A stretch of DNA of 64,000 nt, from assembly GCA_029204225.1 (NCBI GenBank), contig CM055107.1, positions 31,521,410 to 31,585,409 on the forward strand, in the 5' to 3' direction. The stretch comes from Diphasiastrum complanatum. Lineage: Eukaryota; Streptophyta; Lycopodiopsida; Lycopodiales; Lycopodiaceae. Below are positions 61,801-64,000 of this stretch, piece by piece. A program made the position numbers and the translations under genes. Numbering within the stretch: the stretch's first letter is position 1; each line of letters begins with the position of its first letter. The notes under the pieces are model-generated. The model was not told the DNA's origin. It did no database searches and saw nothing but the letters and a program-made list of their open reading frames with translations.

Positions 61801-62313
61801 TCCGACTGTTTTGCAAAATATCATTTGCAAGAAAAAGAAATGGGACTCGCTGTTCTCTTGGAGATGAAAAAAATTCCCTTCCCCAAGTCTCCACGACTTG
61901 CTTTGCATTCTTCCGATGAAAGATACACCAGTGAGATAAGGCTGGCCATTGTTAAGAAGAAATCACCATCAAGATACTTGTTAGCAGACATTAAAGACAC
62001 TGAACTGAGGCTAACAGCAAATCAGAGGTTATGATTAAAGAAAAATGCATGGCAATGGCAAGGACTGACAAGCTTTACCATAAAAGAAGCACAGTCAACT
62101 TCTTACATATACAAACCATTGTCAAATGATTCTCATTCTGTTTCCTCCTAACAAATGACAAATAAAACTATAATAAAGCTTCTTGAGGTTAAACTAAATT
62201 GTCTAGAACTTTAAGTAGCAAAGCTGTCAATGAGTACTTTCAATGCTCTGCTGTGAGTTGTTCAGCTTGCTTAGCTTCTCGCTTAGAATCTGACTGGCAA
62301 ATGCACCATTCAT
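5780..62313 (-). CDS. CID-domain RNA polymerase II CTD-binding protein (RPRD1/Rtt103-like), 7 exons, complete
   Basis: Spliced gene with exons 62313-62238, 61941-61694, 59569-59441, 59345-59195, 41618-41485, 41321-41286 and 6646-5780. All borders are GT/AG and all phases agree, giving 546 residues with no internal stop. Residues 1 to about 130 form a CID (motifs [67 protein letters not shown]), which in this family binds the phosphorylated Pol II C-terminal domain in the nucleus. About 155-275 is a charged, Q-rich coiled coil as in RPRD proteins, a dimerisation region. Then come an Ala-rich helix ([16 protein letters not shown]), a basic NLS-like EKRQRLDG and a Pro-rich tail. Expected role from the family: transcription elongation or termination and CTD-phosphatase recruitment. 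The start matches the family N-terminus. The oddity is size: 97% of the locus is intron. Arabidopsis relatives were annotated as ENTH/VHS family proteins. Exon calls rest on reading, not cDNA. Confidence 0.9.
6647..8086. other. intron 6 segment next to exon 7, no gene seen
   Basis: AT-rich DNA. A 96-codon minus ORF (7841-7551) has no recognisable domain, and its plus-strand counterpart is equally open, so I treat both as chance. Confidence 0.5.
8087..8501 (+). repeat. copia A 5' LTR
   Basis: Begins TGTTAGGAATTAATG and ends CTAACA directly before the tRNA-Met primer site. It matches 16772-17185 over its length apart from small indels. Confidence 0.88.
8577..10067 (+). repeat. copia B 5' LTR/leader region (boundaries uncertain)
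   Basis: Begins TGTTGGAAATTAAG inside copia A and ends ...ccatca just before tggtatcaaagc (10071-10082), a primer-site-like sequence. A ctataaata box lies near 9465. A second TGTTGGGAAATTAA at 9909 leaves open a shorter LTR. The 8740-8910 part recurs at 12307-12440. Confidence 0.5.
9010..9320. repeat. tandem repeat with TTCGC...GCGAA hairpins in the copia B leader
   Basis: Three to four copies of about 82 bp, each with ccttcggctttttcgc, then aaaatgcgaag and gagagaaaa. Each unit can form a small stem (cttcg/cgaag). Copies decay toward the right. Confidence 0.75.
10136..12306 (+). pseudogene. copia B unit 1: gag, protease scrap, integrase, RNase H scrap
   Basis: Gag opens at ATG 10136 ([20 protein letters not shown], then [18 protein letters not shown]) and ends at TAG 10951, with a CCHC knuckle [14 protein letters not shown]. 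The protease reads DSSATQHM (Gly to Ser) and is then frameshifted. Integrase resumes at 11644 ([30 protein letters not shown]). After 12020 it jumps to RNase H (SDWGG, then [30 protein letters not shown]), so RT is deleted. A 28-bp segment (tcggaaatctttacg...) is duplicated head to tail at about 11354-11410. Confidence 0.8.
12307..13690 (+). pseudogene. copia B unit 2: second, truncated leader-gag-protease copy
   Basis: 12307-12440 repeats part of the leader (8740-8910). It then joins abruptly to mid-gag at about 12446 ([12 protein letters not shown]), a near-copy of 10332-11590. The knuckle's first Cys is changed ([14 protein letters not shown]). The protease has a normal-looking [14 protein letters not shown] but a stop just before it (TAG at 13151). 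The copy ends in the integrase zinc region ([10 protein letters not shown]) where copia A gag resumes. Confidence 0.8.
13692..16777 (+). pseudogene. copia A gag-pol remnant (gag C-half, PR, INT, RNase H; RT core missing)
   Basis: Order: gag lacking its N-terminus ([19 protein letters not shown]), CCHC knuckle [14 protein letters not shown] (about 14211-14252), protease with DSRAS in place of DSGAS, integrase ([47 protein letters not shown]), then [14 protein letters not shown]. Near 15915 the frame jumps from the post-integrase linker to [12 protein letters not shown], so most of RT including YVDD is gone. RNase H follows ([48 protein letters not shown]). Stops interrupt it at 15256, 15487, 15859 and elsewhere. 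A dead element. Confidence 0.85.
16772..17185 (+). repeat. copia A 3' LTR
   Basis: Begins TGTTAGAAGTTAATG after the purine tract and ends CTGACA. It is the partner of 8087-8501. Confidence 0.88.
17190..20120. other. intron 6 segment without recognisable genes
   Basis: Short ORFs only, none with family motifs. 18405-18515 contains an imperfect inverted repeat (ccaaccctag...ccgttcctaagg against ccttagaaacgg...cttagggttgg), and 18660-18870 repeats ggaac/gttcc motifs. Probably worn MITE or foldback DNA. Confidence 0.5.
20129..20334. mobile_element. GC-rich MITE-like element, copy 1
   Basis: Starts CAGGGATGCGCGTCCGGGCC, like the Ac-type hAT terminus, and is packed with gtccgg and gacgcg motifs around an A-rich centre. 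It ends near gtccgccacgtta. It shares its first 50 bases with 21327 and 31383. The termini pair poorly and I see no clean 8-bp duplication, so hAT assignment is tentative. Confidence 0.5.
20570..21100. repeat. CT-rich stretch and degenerate CATCGACT/GCCGACAT repeat
   Basis: 20815-21085 is a loose tandem array of catcgactactcgtcg, cactcatcgactcag and ccgacatcga units. 20570-20610 is (CCCTCT)-like. There is no gene. Confidence 0.6.
21327..21490. mobile_element. GC-rich MITE-like element, copy 2 (partial)
   Basis: After a TA-rich run (21297-21326), cagacatgagggtccgggcc begins a copy of the GC-rich family. The right end is not resolved and runs into TG-rich sequence. Confidence 0.45.
21738..21862. 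repeat. (GA)n and (GT)n(GA)n microsatellites with TTTAGGG-like motifs
   Basis: (GA)n at 21738-21787, then gatttaggatttaggg, then (GT)n to about 21831 and (GA)n to 21860. Just upstream (21696-21737) gtttagggtttagg occurs twice. Confidence 0.9.
21875..24881 (+). pseudogene. hAT transposase copy 1 (DUF659 type, AT-hook tail), broken
   Basis: ATG 21875 opens a zinc-finger-like stretch ([12 protein letters not shown]), then a Pro/Ala/Thr linker. TAG at 22344-22346 breaks the frame before MFYDLKLPF and the DUF659 block ([43 protein letters not shown]). Intron-like gaps separate blocks, e.g. 22736-22862. Later parts are [36 protein letters not shown] (followed by stops), ITWWE-like VSWWESFS with [11 protein letters not shown], and [19 protein letters not shown], the hAT C-terminal dimerisation signature. 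The last exon is acidic and holds two AT-hook-like motifs ([20 protein letters not shown]), ending at TAG 24881. A frameshift sits near 22980. A different subfamily from copies 2 and 3. Confidence 0.75.
25083..25157. repeat. (GA)n microsatellite between hAT copies 1 and 2
   Basis: 75 bp of pure GA, shortly after the end of hAT copy 1. Confidence 0.95.
25300..25395. repeat. interstitial CCCTAAA (telomere-like) motifs
   Basis: acaccctaaaccctatac, aaaaccctaaaccctg and caaccctaaaccctaagc: at least six CCCTAAA-type units, partly degenerate. They sit directly before hAT copy 2, where its start codon region should be. Confidence 0.75.
25405..29643 (+). pseudogene. hAT transposase copy 2 (BED finger, DUF659, hAT-C, AT-hook tail), broken
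   Basis: Homology with copy 3 starts at [12 protein letters not shown], without an in-frame ATG. A BED-like finger follows (CRYCLAEF...[10 protein letters not shown]), then a Pro-rich linker and DUF659 ([51 protein letters not shown]). A stop lies at about 26791. Introns are visible at 27200-27315 (GTAAGC...TGCAG) and near 27661-27770. The C-terminal hAT region reads [42 protein letters not shown] coiled coil ([10 protein letters not shown]), an RE-rich run, an acidic/Pro-rich region and AT hooks ([18 protein letters not shown]) follow. The frame ends at TGA 29643 after internal stops at 29244 and 29532. Confidence 0.78.
29644..30140. other. spacer after hAT copy 2, no gene seen
   Basis: AT-rich sequence between the end of hAT copy 2 and a convergent minus-strand ORF. 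It may contain the 3' UTR and terminus of copy 2, but I could not identify a terminal inverted repeat. Confidence 0.4.
30142..30510 (-). CDS. small charged coiled-coil ORF pair of unknown function (minus strand)
   Basis: Reading the minus strand, [20 protein letters not shown] runs to [13 protein letters not shown] and a TGA. In an overlapping frame GTGACAGGC opens [16 protein letters not shown], then [40 protein letters not shown] and an acidic end EGEESVEDQ. Both parts are compositionally protein-like (Arg/Glu/Ala helices), so one frameshifted gene of about 120 codons is plausible. It converges on hAT copy 2 and could be an accessory transposon gene. I do not recognise the family. Confidence 0.35.
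30535..30735. repeat. (CTCACAGCCT)-type short tandem repeat
   Basis: About 200 bp of imperfect tcacagcctc, tcactggctc and tcacaacgcc units. On the minus strand it lies upstream of the small coiled-coil ORF. Confidence 0.85.
30790..31110. repeat. 84-bp minisatellite, about 3.8 copies
   Basis: The anchor gcactccgat starts at 30831, 30916 and 31000, with a variant at 31084, a period of 84-85 bp. Each unit contains gggtccatggtctgctcc, cacagtgcccatgtgacgg and tgtacctg. Open frames on both strands across it are by-products of the repeat. Confidence 0.92.
31383..31661. mobile_element. GC-rich MITE-like element, copy 3 (best-bounded)
   Basis: Starts TAGGGATG and ends cttcctta, whose complement TAAGGAAG matches the start at 6 of 8. 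It is flanked by tatatata and gatatata, which fits an 8-bp target duplication in a TA run. The interior is dense in gtccgg/gacgcgtc around oligo-A. This agrees with a non-autonomous hAT element, but low-complexity flanks weaken the duplication evidence. Confidence 0.5.
31685..31750. repeat. nested palindromes of GGTACC, GGATCC and CCGCGG
   Basis: 31691-31722 is a 32-bp near-perfect palindrome (one mismatched pair) centred on ggatccgcggatcc. ccgcggatcc and atccgcggtacc follow. Related ggtacc/ccgcgg strings occur at 31295-31340, so the two clusters flank GC-rich copy 3. Confidence 0.8.
31999..35012 (+). pseudogene. hAT transposase copy 3 (BED finger, DUF659, hAT-C), broken
   Basis: ATG 31999 opens [20 protein letters not shown], then the BED-like finger (CCRYCLVEF...[10 protein letters not shown]) and a Pro-rich linker with a frameshift near 32275. 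The DUF659 block is an uninterrupted 275 codons (32903-33730: [50 protein letters not shown]). TAG at 33730 ends it. A GTAAGC...TTGCAG intron (about 33887-34000) precedes [35 protein letters not shown] and [20 protein letters not shown]. Then [10 protein letters not shown] leads into a long (GA)n that encodes (RE)n. The remaining 3' module is in the opposite orientation (35013-35825). Nearly identical to copy 2 over the core. Confidence 0.78.
34793..34879. repeat. (GA)n expansion inside the hAT copy 3 reading frame
   Basis: 87 bp of GA where copy 2 has only short gagagag runs (28124-28137 and 28181-28195). In frame it gives Arg-Glu repeats. Confidence 0.93.
35013..35825 (-). pseudogene. inverted 3' module of hAT copy 3
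   Basis: The minus strand encodes a 285-codon frame whose core ([72 protein letters not shown]) is a close copy of plus-strand residues at about 28400-29010 in hAT copy 2. Relative to copy 2 the segment is flipped, and the AT-hook exon beyond it is missing. A run of 20 C (35661-35680) encodes poly-Gly in this orientation. Confidence 0.82.
35661..35680. repeat. 20-base C homopolymer
   Basis: Twenty consecutive C within the inverted hAT module. The matching place in copy 2 reads ggggggcc. The length may be unstable or an assembly artefact. Confidence 0.95.
35826..36250. other. spacer between hAT copy 3 and a minus-strand copia fragment
   Basis: AT-rich. The right half (36010-36240) may continue the decayed copia fragment on the minus strand, but no clear motif is visible. 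Confidence 0.4.
36250..37305 (-). pseudogene. copia A-family fragment on the minus strand (integrase and linker)
   Basis: Minus-strand order: [97 protein letters not shown], then [20 protein letters not shown]. These match the copia A copy at 14900-15890. Several frameshifts. It is the only sizeable element here in the same sense as the host gene. Confidence 0.78.
37380..38125 (+). pseudogene. copia reverse transcriptase remnant (N- and C-parts)
   Basis: The N-part is seen through stops and frameshifts: [44 protein letters not shown]. It jumps past the catalytic core to [40 protein letters not shown] and [20 protein letters not shown], the conserved region after YVDD in copia RT. The YVDD region itself is missing. 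Confidence 0.7.
38210..38830 (+). pseudogene. Ty3/gypsy integrase remnant
   Basis: Frames read [47 protein letters not shown], then [55 protein letters not shown] and [12 protein letters not shown]. These are integrase core and C-terminal motifs typical of plant chromovirus-type gypsy elements. At least three stops and one frameshift. Confidence 0.75.
39185..40850 (+). repeat. probable Ty3/gypsy 3' LTR (right end not defined)
   Basis: A purine tract (aagaggggaaca) is followed by TGTTATGTCC at 39185, the usual plant gypsy LTR start, just downstream of gypsy integrase. The following 1.6 kb has no coding frame and no second copy in the window, so the end at about 40850 is a guess. Confidence 0.45.
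40961..41102. repeat. tandem duplication, two units of 71 bp
   Basis: ttagcatacacatctctaat and ttagcatgcacatatctaat open units at 40961 and 41032. Both contain cattgcactcccac and aaatgtat/aaatgtac. It lies about 180 bp from the exon 6 donor, in intron 6. Confidence 0.85.
41286..41321 (-). CDS. CID gene exon 6, 36-nt microexon (residues 247-258)
   Basis: Acceptor GGTTGCAG and donor GTGAGT enclose 12 codons, [12 protein letters not shown]. This continues the heptad-rich coiled coil (family: ESELENVRTQMQ) in phase 0. The microexon lies 163 bp from exon 5 and 34.6 kb from exon 7, and is far below normal ORF thresholds. Confidence 0.85.
41485..41618 (-). CDS. CID gene exon 5 (residues 202-246)
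   Basis: Acceptor GATGTTGCAG, then TT (completing Val with the G of exon 4) and [42 protein letters not shown]. This matches the family's LKQCIEKL...LVSHLKEALHEQ coiled-coil block. Donor GTATTA begins at 41484, in phase 0. Confidence 0.9.
41619..43008. other. intron 4 segment next to exon 5, no gene seen
   Basis: AT-rich intronic DNA without coding signal on either strand. The minus-strand ORF at 41993-41802 has no family features. Confidence 0.5.
43330..43595. repeat. three tandem units of about 84 bp in the copia C leader
   Basis: Units begin at caatattgga (43351), caatatcgga (43435) and caatatcgga (43517). Each has gacgcgccagaggta and cagtcgt..at/cc.gcgcgtc, so each carries complementary gacgcgc/gcgcgtc pairs. 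Open on both strands by chance. Confidence 0.88.
43663..44691 (+). pseudogene. copia C gag with residual RNase H end
   Basis: ATG 43663 starts a clean 200-codon gag ([54 protein letters not shown], then [12 protein letters not shown]). After a frame change the [21 protein letters not shown] region shows a zinc knuckle with Tyr in place of the usual His. It then jumps to [37 protein letters not shown], the very end of RNase H. PR, INT and RT are deleted. Confidence 0.82.
45640..46854 (+). pseudogene. copia D gag/protease/integrase remnant
   Basis: Opens [20 protein letters not shown], then [36 protein letters not shown], a CCHC knuckle [11 protein letters not shown] followed by a stop then DC, and protease [10 protein letters not shown]. 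It then jumps directly to integrase [33 protein letters not shown] and [13 protein letters not shown]. At least five stops. A 25-bp stretch (gaaatggaaatcgagggatg...) is duplicated at about 45778 and 45809. Confidence 0.78.
47399..47827 (+). repeat. copia E 5' LTR
   Basis: TGTTAGAAATAAATG...TTCCTACA, 429 bp, immediately followed by the tRNA-Met primer site. Confidence 0.93.
48537..52835 (+). pseudogene. copia E gag-pol polyprotein (GAG-PR-INT-RT-RH), few breaks
   Basis: ATG 48537 opens [44 protein letters not shown] knuckle [14 protein letters not shown] (about 49327). Protease [15 protein letters not shown]. Integrase [111 protein letters not shown]. RNase [57 protein letters not shown], stop TAG 52833-52835. 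Breaks: frameshifts near 48860, 49885, 51300 and 51445, and stops at 50629-50631 and 50950-50952. All catalytic motifs survive. Confidence 0.92.
52873..53312 (+). repeat. copia E 3' LTR
   Basis: TGTTAGAAATATATG...TTCCTACA, 440 bp, immediately followed by the second ATTGT target-site copy. Confidence 0.93.
53841..55600. other. intron 4 segment with an unassigned ORF and a direct repeat
   Basis: Plus ORF 53838-54092 (Lys/Glu-rich, [20 protein letters not shown]) has no recognised domain. 54735-54950 and 55163-55385 are diverged direct copies sharing ttcaaaagggccaaaggt, cagc..aatgcagctcaa and gagctattcaaaaa. Confidence 0.5.
55605..56343 (-). CDS. unrecognised minus-strand ORFs with a half CCHC motif
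   Basis: Two frames in sequence on the minus strand: 56343-55942 ([40 protein letters not shown], then a basic stretch) and 55856-55605 ([34 protein letters not shown]). The second has the C-x4-H-x4-C half of a zinc knuckle, with Ser where the first Cys is expected, and is preceded by a plausible 3' splice site (TTTACAG). They may be pieces of one captured or decayed gene. I cannot name it. Confidence 0.3.
56666..57087. mobile_element. hAT-type MITE, 422 bp, perfect 8-bp TSD ATGACTAT
   Basis: Termini CAGTGCTCGCGAAAAA and, read inward from the right, CAGTGCTCACGAAAAA match at 15 of 16. atgactat flanks both ends exactly (56658-56665 and 57088-57095). An 8-bp duplication with CAGTG-type ends is the hAT signature. 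The interior has many aacctac/gtaggtt motifs and a CT-rich, cagccttc-rich centre. No coding capacity. Confidence 0.88.
57150..57370 (+). pseudogene. LINE reverse-transcriptase N-terminal scrap
   Basis: The frame reads [40 protein letters not shown] and then a stop. The FPx[10 protein letters not shown]..(D)P motif starts the RT domain of LINE ORF2 (usually followed by YRTI). Only this short piece is recognisable. Confidence 0.6.
57371..59190. other. intron 4 segment next to exon 4, no gene seen
   Basis: AT-rich intronic DNA. Short ORFs on both strands lack family motifs. A 24-bp phrase (ttttatagatcctaaggtat...) is tandemly repeated at about 58320-58367. Confidence 0.5.
59195..59345 (-). CDS. 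CID gene exon 4 (residues 152-201)
   Basis: Acceptor GAATTTCAG, then [17 protein letters not shown], an acidic stretch (ENSEEEEL) and [17 protein letters not shown], the start of the RPRD-type coiled coil. The exon ends in phase 1 at donor GTATGC (59194). The next coding base is 17.6 kb away. Confidence 0.88.
59441..59569 (-). CDS. CID gene exon 3 (residues 109-151)
   Basis: Acceptor TTTTGCAG, then ATT GAG ATT TGG GAG GAA. The exon reads [23 protein letters not shown], then a less conserved linker ending SSKM. Donor GTAAGA starts at 59440. Both ends are in phase 0. The IWEERKVFG segment is the last CID helix and is close to invariant in plant relatives. Confidence 0.92.
59570..61693. other. 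CID gene intron 2 (2.1 kb) with foldback DNA
   Basis: No coding signal. Contains the inverted-repeat element at 61070-61515 and a smaller ctcgttcc...ggaacgag inverted pair at about 60563-60613. Confidence 0.6.
61070..61515. repeat. foldback element with GAACCGT motifs in intron 2
   Basis: Two arms rich in ggttctgagaaccgt, ggaaccgtggt and taattaattaatt face each other across about 250 bp. The left arm contains a perfect 19-bp inverted repeat with a 2-base loop (61101-61119 with 61122-61140). MITE-like. Boundaries approximate. Confidence 0.65.
61694..61941 (-). CDS. CID gene exon 2 (residues 26-108, core of CID)
   Basis: The acceptor GGCCAG precedes 61941 and the donor GTAAGC begins at 61693. 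The exon encodes [19 protein letters not shown], then [21 protein letters not shown] and [14 protein letters not shown], the most conserved CID block. It ends in phase 0 after VLRL, which continues into IEIWEERK of exon 3. The 5' part (CC TTA TCT CAC TGG) lies upstream of the first Met in this frame and was placed by the splice site and family alignment. Confidence 0.92.
62238..62313 (-). CDS. CID gene exon 1 (start codon, residues 1-25)
   Basis: ATG at 62313-62311 opens [10 protein letters not shown], then [15 protein letters not shown], the first CID helix. The exon ends one base into codon 26 with donor GTACTC (62237-62232). That base (A) joins CC of exon 2 to make Thr. The exon is too short to stand out as an ORF. 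It was found by searching for the family N-terminus upstream of exon 2. Confidence 0.88.
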
Positions 62314-62334
62314 CCCGCCCAATATAGACGTCAG

Positions 62335-62346
62335 TCAGAGATACAT
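62335..62346 (-). promoter_or_regulatory. three-codon upstream ORF before the CID start
   Basis: On the minus strand ATG TAT CTC TGA lies 21 bases upstream of the main ATG. If it is in the leader, it could lower initiation or make it depend on reinitiation. Further upstream (about 62420) a TTTTGACAG resembles a 3' splice site, so a 5'-UTR intron is possible. Both are inference. Confidence 0.3.
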
Positions 62347-62419
62347 GGCCTAAGTAGAATCTTCCTGTAGTCGCAAGCAAGCATCTGTTTCTGGCTAAAA
62401 GCAACGTGCAAGGACAATT

Positions 62420-63513
62420 GATCTGTCAAAATCACAAAAAATCGTTGAATATCATCGCCTGCAAAGAGACCTTACAATCAAATACTTTGAATGACAATGA
62501 AATTCCATTCGGTCTATTAGATTCATGAATGTTTCTTGGATGTGACTCAAATATCTCTATTTTGATAAGCAAAGAAAACTTCTATAATATATGAAAGTTG
62601 GAGGAACAGCAAAAACAACTCCAATGTAAGAGAGCATTGCAGATGTATATTCCACCTCAAAATACTCTCTCAAACATTAACTACCATTTTATTCCTTGCG
62701 AAGTGGCTAGACTTGTACACTAGAATACAGGATAAATGTATCTATTTCTGAAATTAGAATACCTCCGATTTTACAAATTTATATTGAGAAGTCAATGATG
62801 TCATAAAGGTAAAGCTTAGAAACGATATACATGCAACCAAAAAAGTCAAAGGATCTAAATCAAAACAATATTATAGAATTCGATAAACAAAAAATCTTAA
62901 CCAAAAAACGTTGCTTATGTCTCATCATTACCCAAGCATAAATTGCTAACTAGGTTTTGAAAGAATCCGGATTTTCTTGGGAAGAGCCAGTGTTGAACAA
63001 GAAGCAAATGACAATCAGGAAGAAAAAAGAAAACTATATATATAATAATAATAATTCAAATAAAATAAAGTAAAATAAAAGGACCATAATATGTACAGGA
63101 GTTACCAAGGCATAGACAAAAGATAAAATACTAGAAACAAAGTGGGCTCCTTTGCTCCCCACTTTTCCAAGTTCTATTATTAATCATCTTTGAAATACCA
63201 AAGATAAAACCAAAAGAGTTTAAAAAACATAGAACTTTTCTCATGATTTTCTTTAATAAGTAACCTTATCGTGTAACAAAATGATTAGATTACTTGACTA
63301 GTCTATTAGTACAAAGATGCCAAAACTCGTAGAATTGAGAAGTGATCACTCCATATTTAAAAGAATCAAAAATATTCGAAGAAATATGAGGCATGCAAAT
63401 TATGTTCAAGTTATTGTATTATGGCTGCAAAAATTTATTAAAAATATCAACAAATAAACTTGACCTAACCTGGCTTATAGAAAGGTCTAAAAAATTGTAC
63501 CTATCGCTAGTTG
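62420..63513. other. upstream region of the CID gene, no other gene seen
   Basis: AT-rich, low-complexity patches (tataataataataat near 63040). It should hold the core promoter on the minus strand, but I cannot point to a TATA box or start site with confidence. Confidence 0.45.
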
Positions 63514-63998
63514 TGTTAGATTTTGTAAATGGAAATTATGTATTACCATAGGTTACTTTGATCCAAAAGGTCGAAAGTTGTGTAACCATGGTTCATTTAT
63601 TATATTAGGCCTACTAAACTTAGAGTTACCTAAGTTACCATGAAATTAACTTGGTAGGGACTCGTGGGTCCACTAGGCCTGATTGTGATATTAAGTACCC
63701 CAAATTGACATATTGGAGGTACCTTATTCTTTCTATGTAACTTATCGAAAGTTGGATAGTCAATAGTCAAGTAATTGGATAGCCGATCGTCATAAAGCTA
63801 GATAGTCATCTTGGACTATGTATATGTGTGCATCCCATTTGTATGAAAAACTTTTGTAAGCAATACTGACTATTCTCCTTGGCTGTCCACGAGTTTCTAC
63901 AAGAGGGTTTCTAGCTATCTCTCTCTTTCTTTTGAGAATGCTTTGTGTGATTGATTGAATAGTTAAGATCCTGGATCCTTAGGCTTCTATTTCCTACA
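63514..63998 (+). repeat. copia LTR, related to copia E, at the right edge
   Basis: Starts TGTTAGATTTTG and ends TTCCTACA. It shares ccataggttactttga, ccaaaaggtcga, tgtgtaaccatgg and gactcgtgggtcc with the copia E LTR but is longer (485 bp). The last two bases of the window (tg) fit the start of the tggtatcagag primer site, so an element probably continues to the right. It lies 1.2 kb upstream of the CID gene start, in opposite orientation. Confidence 0.8.
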
Positions 63999-64000
63999 TG

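Overview
The window looks like nuclear DNA from a land plant with a large, repeat-rich genome. The evidence is one split host gene of a plant-wide family, Ty1/copia elements primed by initiator-Met tRNA, Ty3/gypsy and LINE debris, hAT transposases with DUF659 signatures, plant-type CCCTAAA motifs and many long (GA)n tracts. Introns above 10 kb suggest a fern, lycophyte or gymnosperm more than a small-genome angiosperm, but the species cannot be named from the sequence.

The organising feature is a single minus-strand gene that spans almost the whole window (start codon 62313, stop 5780; 56.5 kb). Seven exons with matching phases and GT/AG borders join into a 546-residue protein. It has an N-terminal CID (RNA polymerase II CTD-interacting domain), an RPRD-type coiled coil and a proline/glutamine-rich tail, as in plant RPRD1/Rtt103-like proteins. 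Only 1,641 bp are coding. Two introns, of 17.6 kb (intron 4) and 34.6 kb (intron 6), hold almost all of the mobile DNA.

Layout: 1-5.0 kb is flanking repeat debris (microsatellites, a foldback, a LINE zinc-finger scrap). 5.0-6.65 kb is the last exon and probable 3' UTR. 6.65-41.3 kb is intron 6. It holds copia element A (8087-17185) with rearranged copia B inside it, a GC-rich MITE-like family, three hAT transposase copies (21.9-35.8 kb, the third with an inverted 3' module), a minus-strand copia fragment, a copia RT scrap, and Ty3/gypsy integrase with an LTR. 41.3-41.6 kb holds exons 6 and 5. 41.6-59.2 kb is intron 4, with mini-copia C, copia D, nearly intact copia E nested in D's LTR with a perfect TSD, a 422-bp hAT MITE with a perfect 8-bp TSD, and a LINE RT scrap. 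59.2-62.3 kb holds exons 4 to 1. A further copia LTR begins at 63514, upstream of the gene, and reaches the right edge.

Nearly every recognisable element lies antisense to the host gene. All element genes carry stops, frameshifts or deletions. The host gene reads without a break. I saw no tRNA, rRNA, CRISPR or prokaryotic-style operon.
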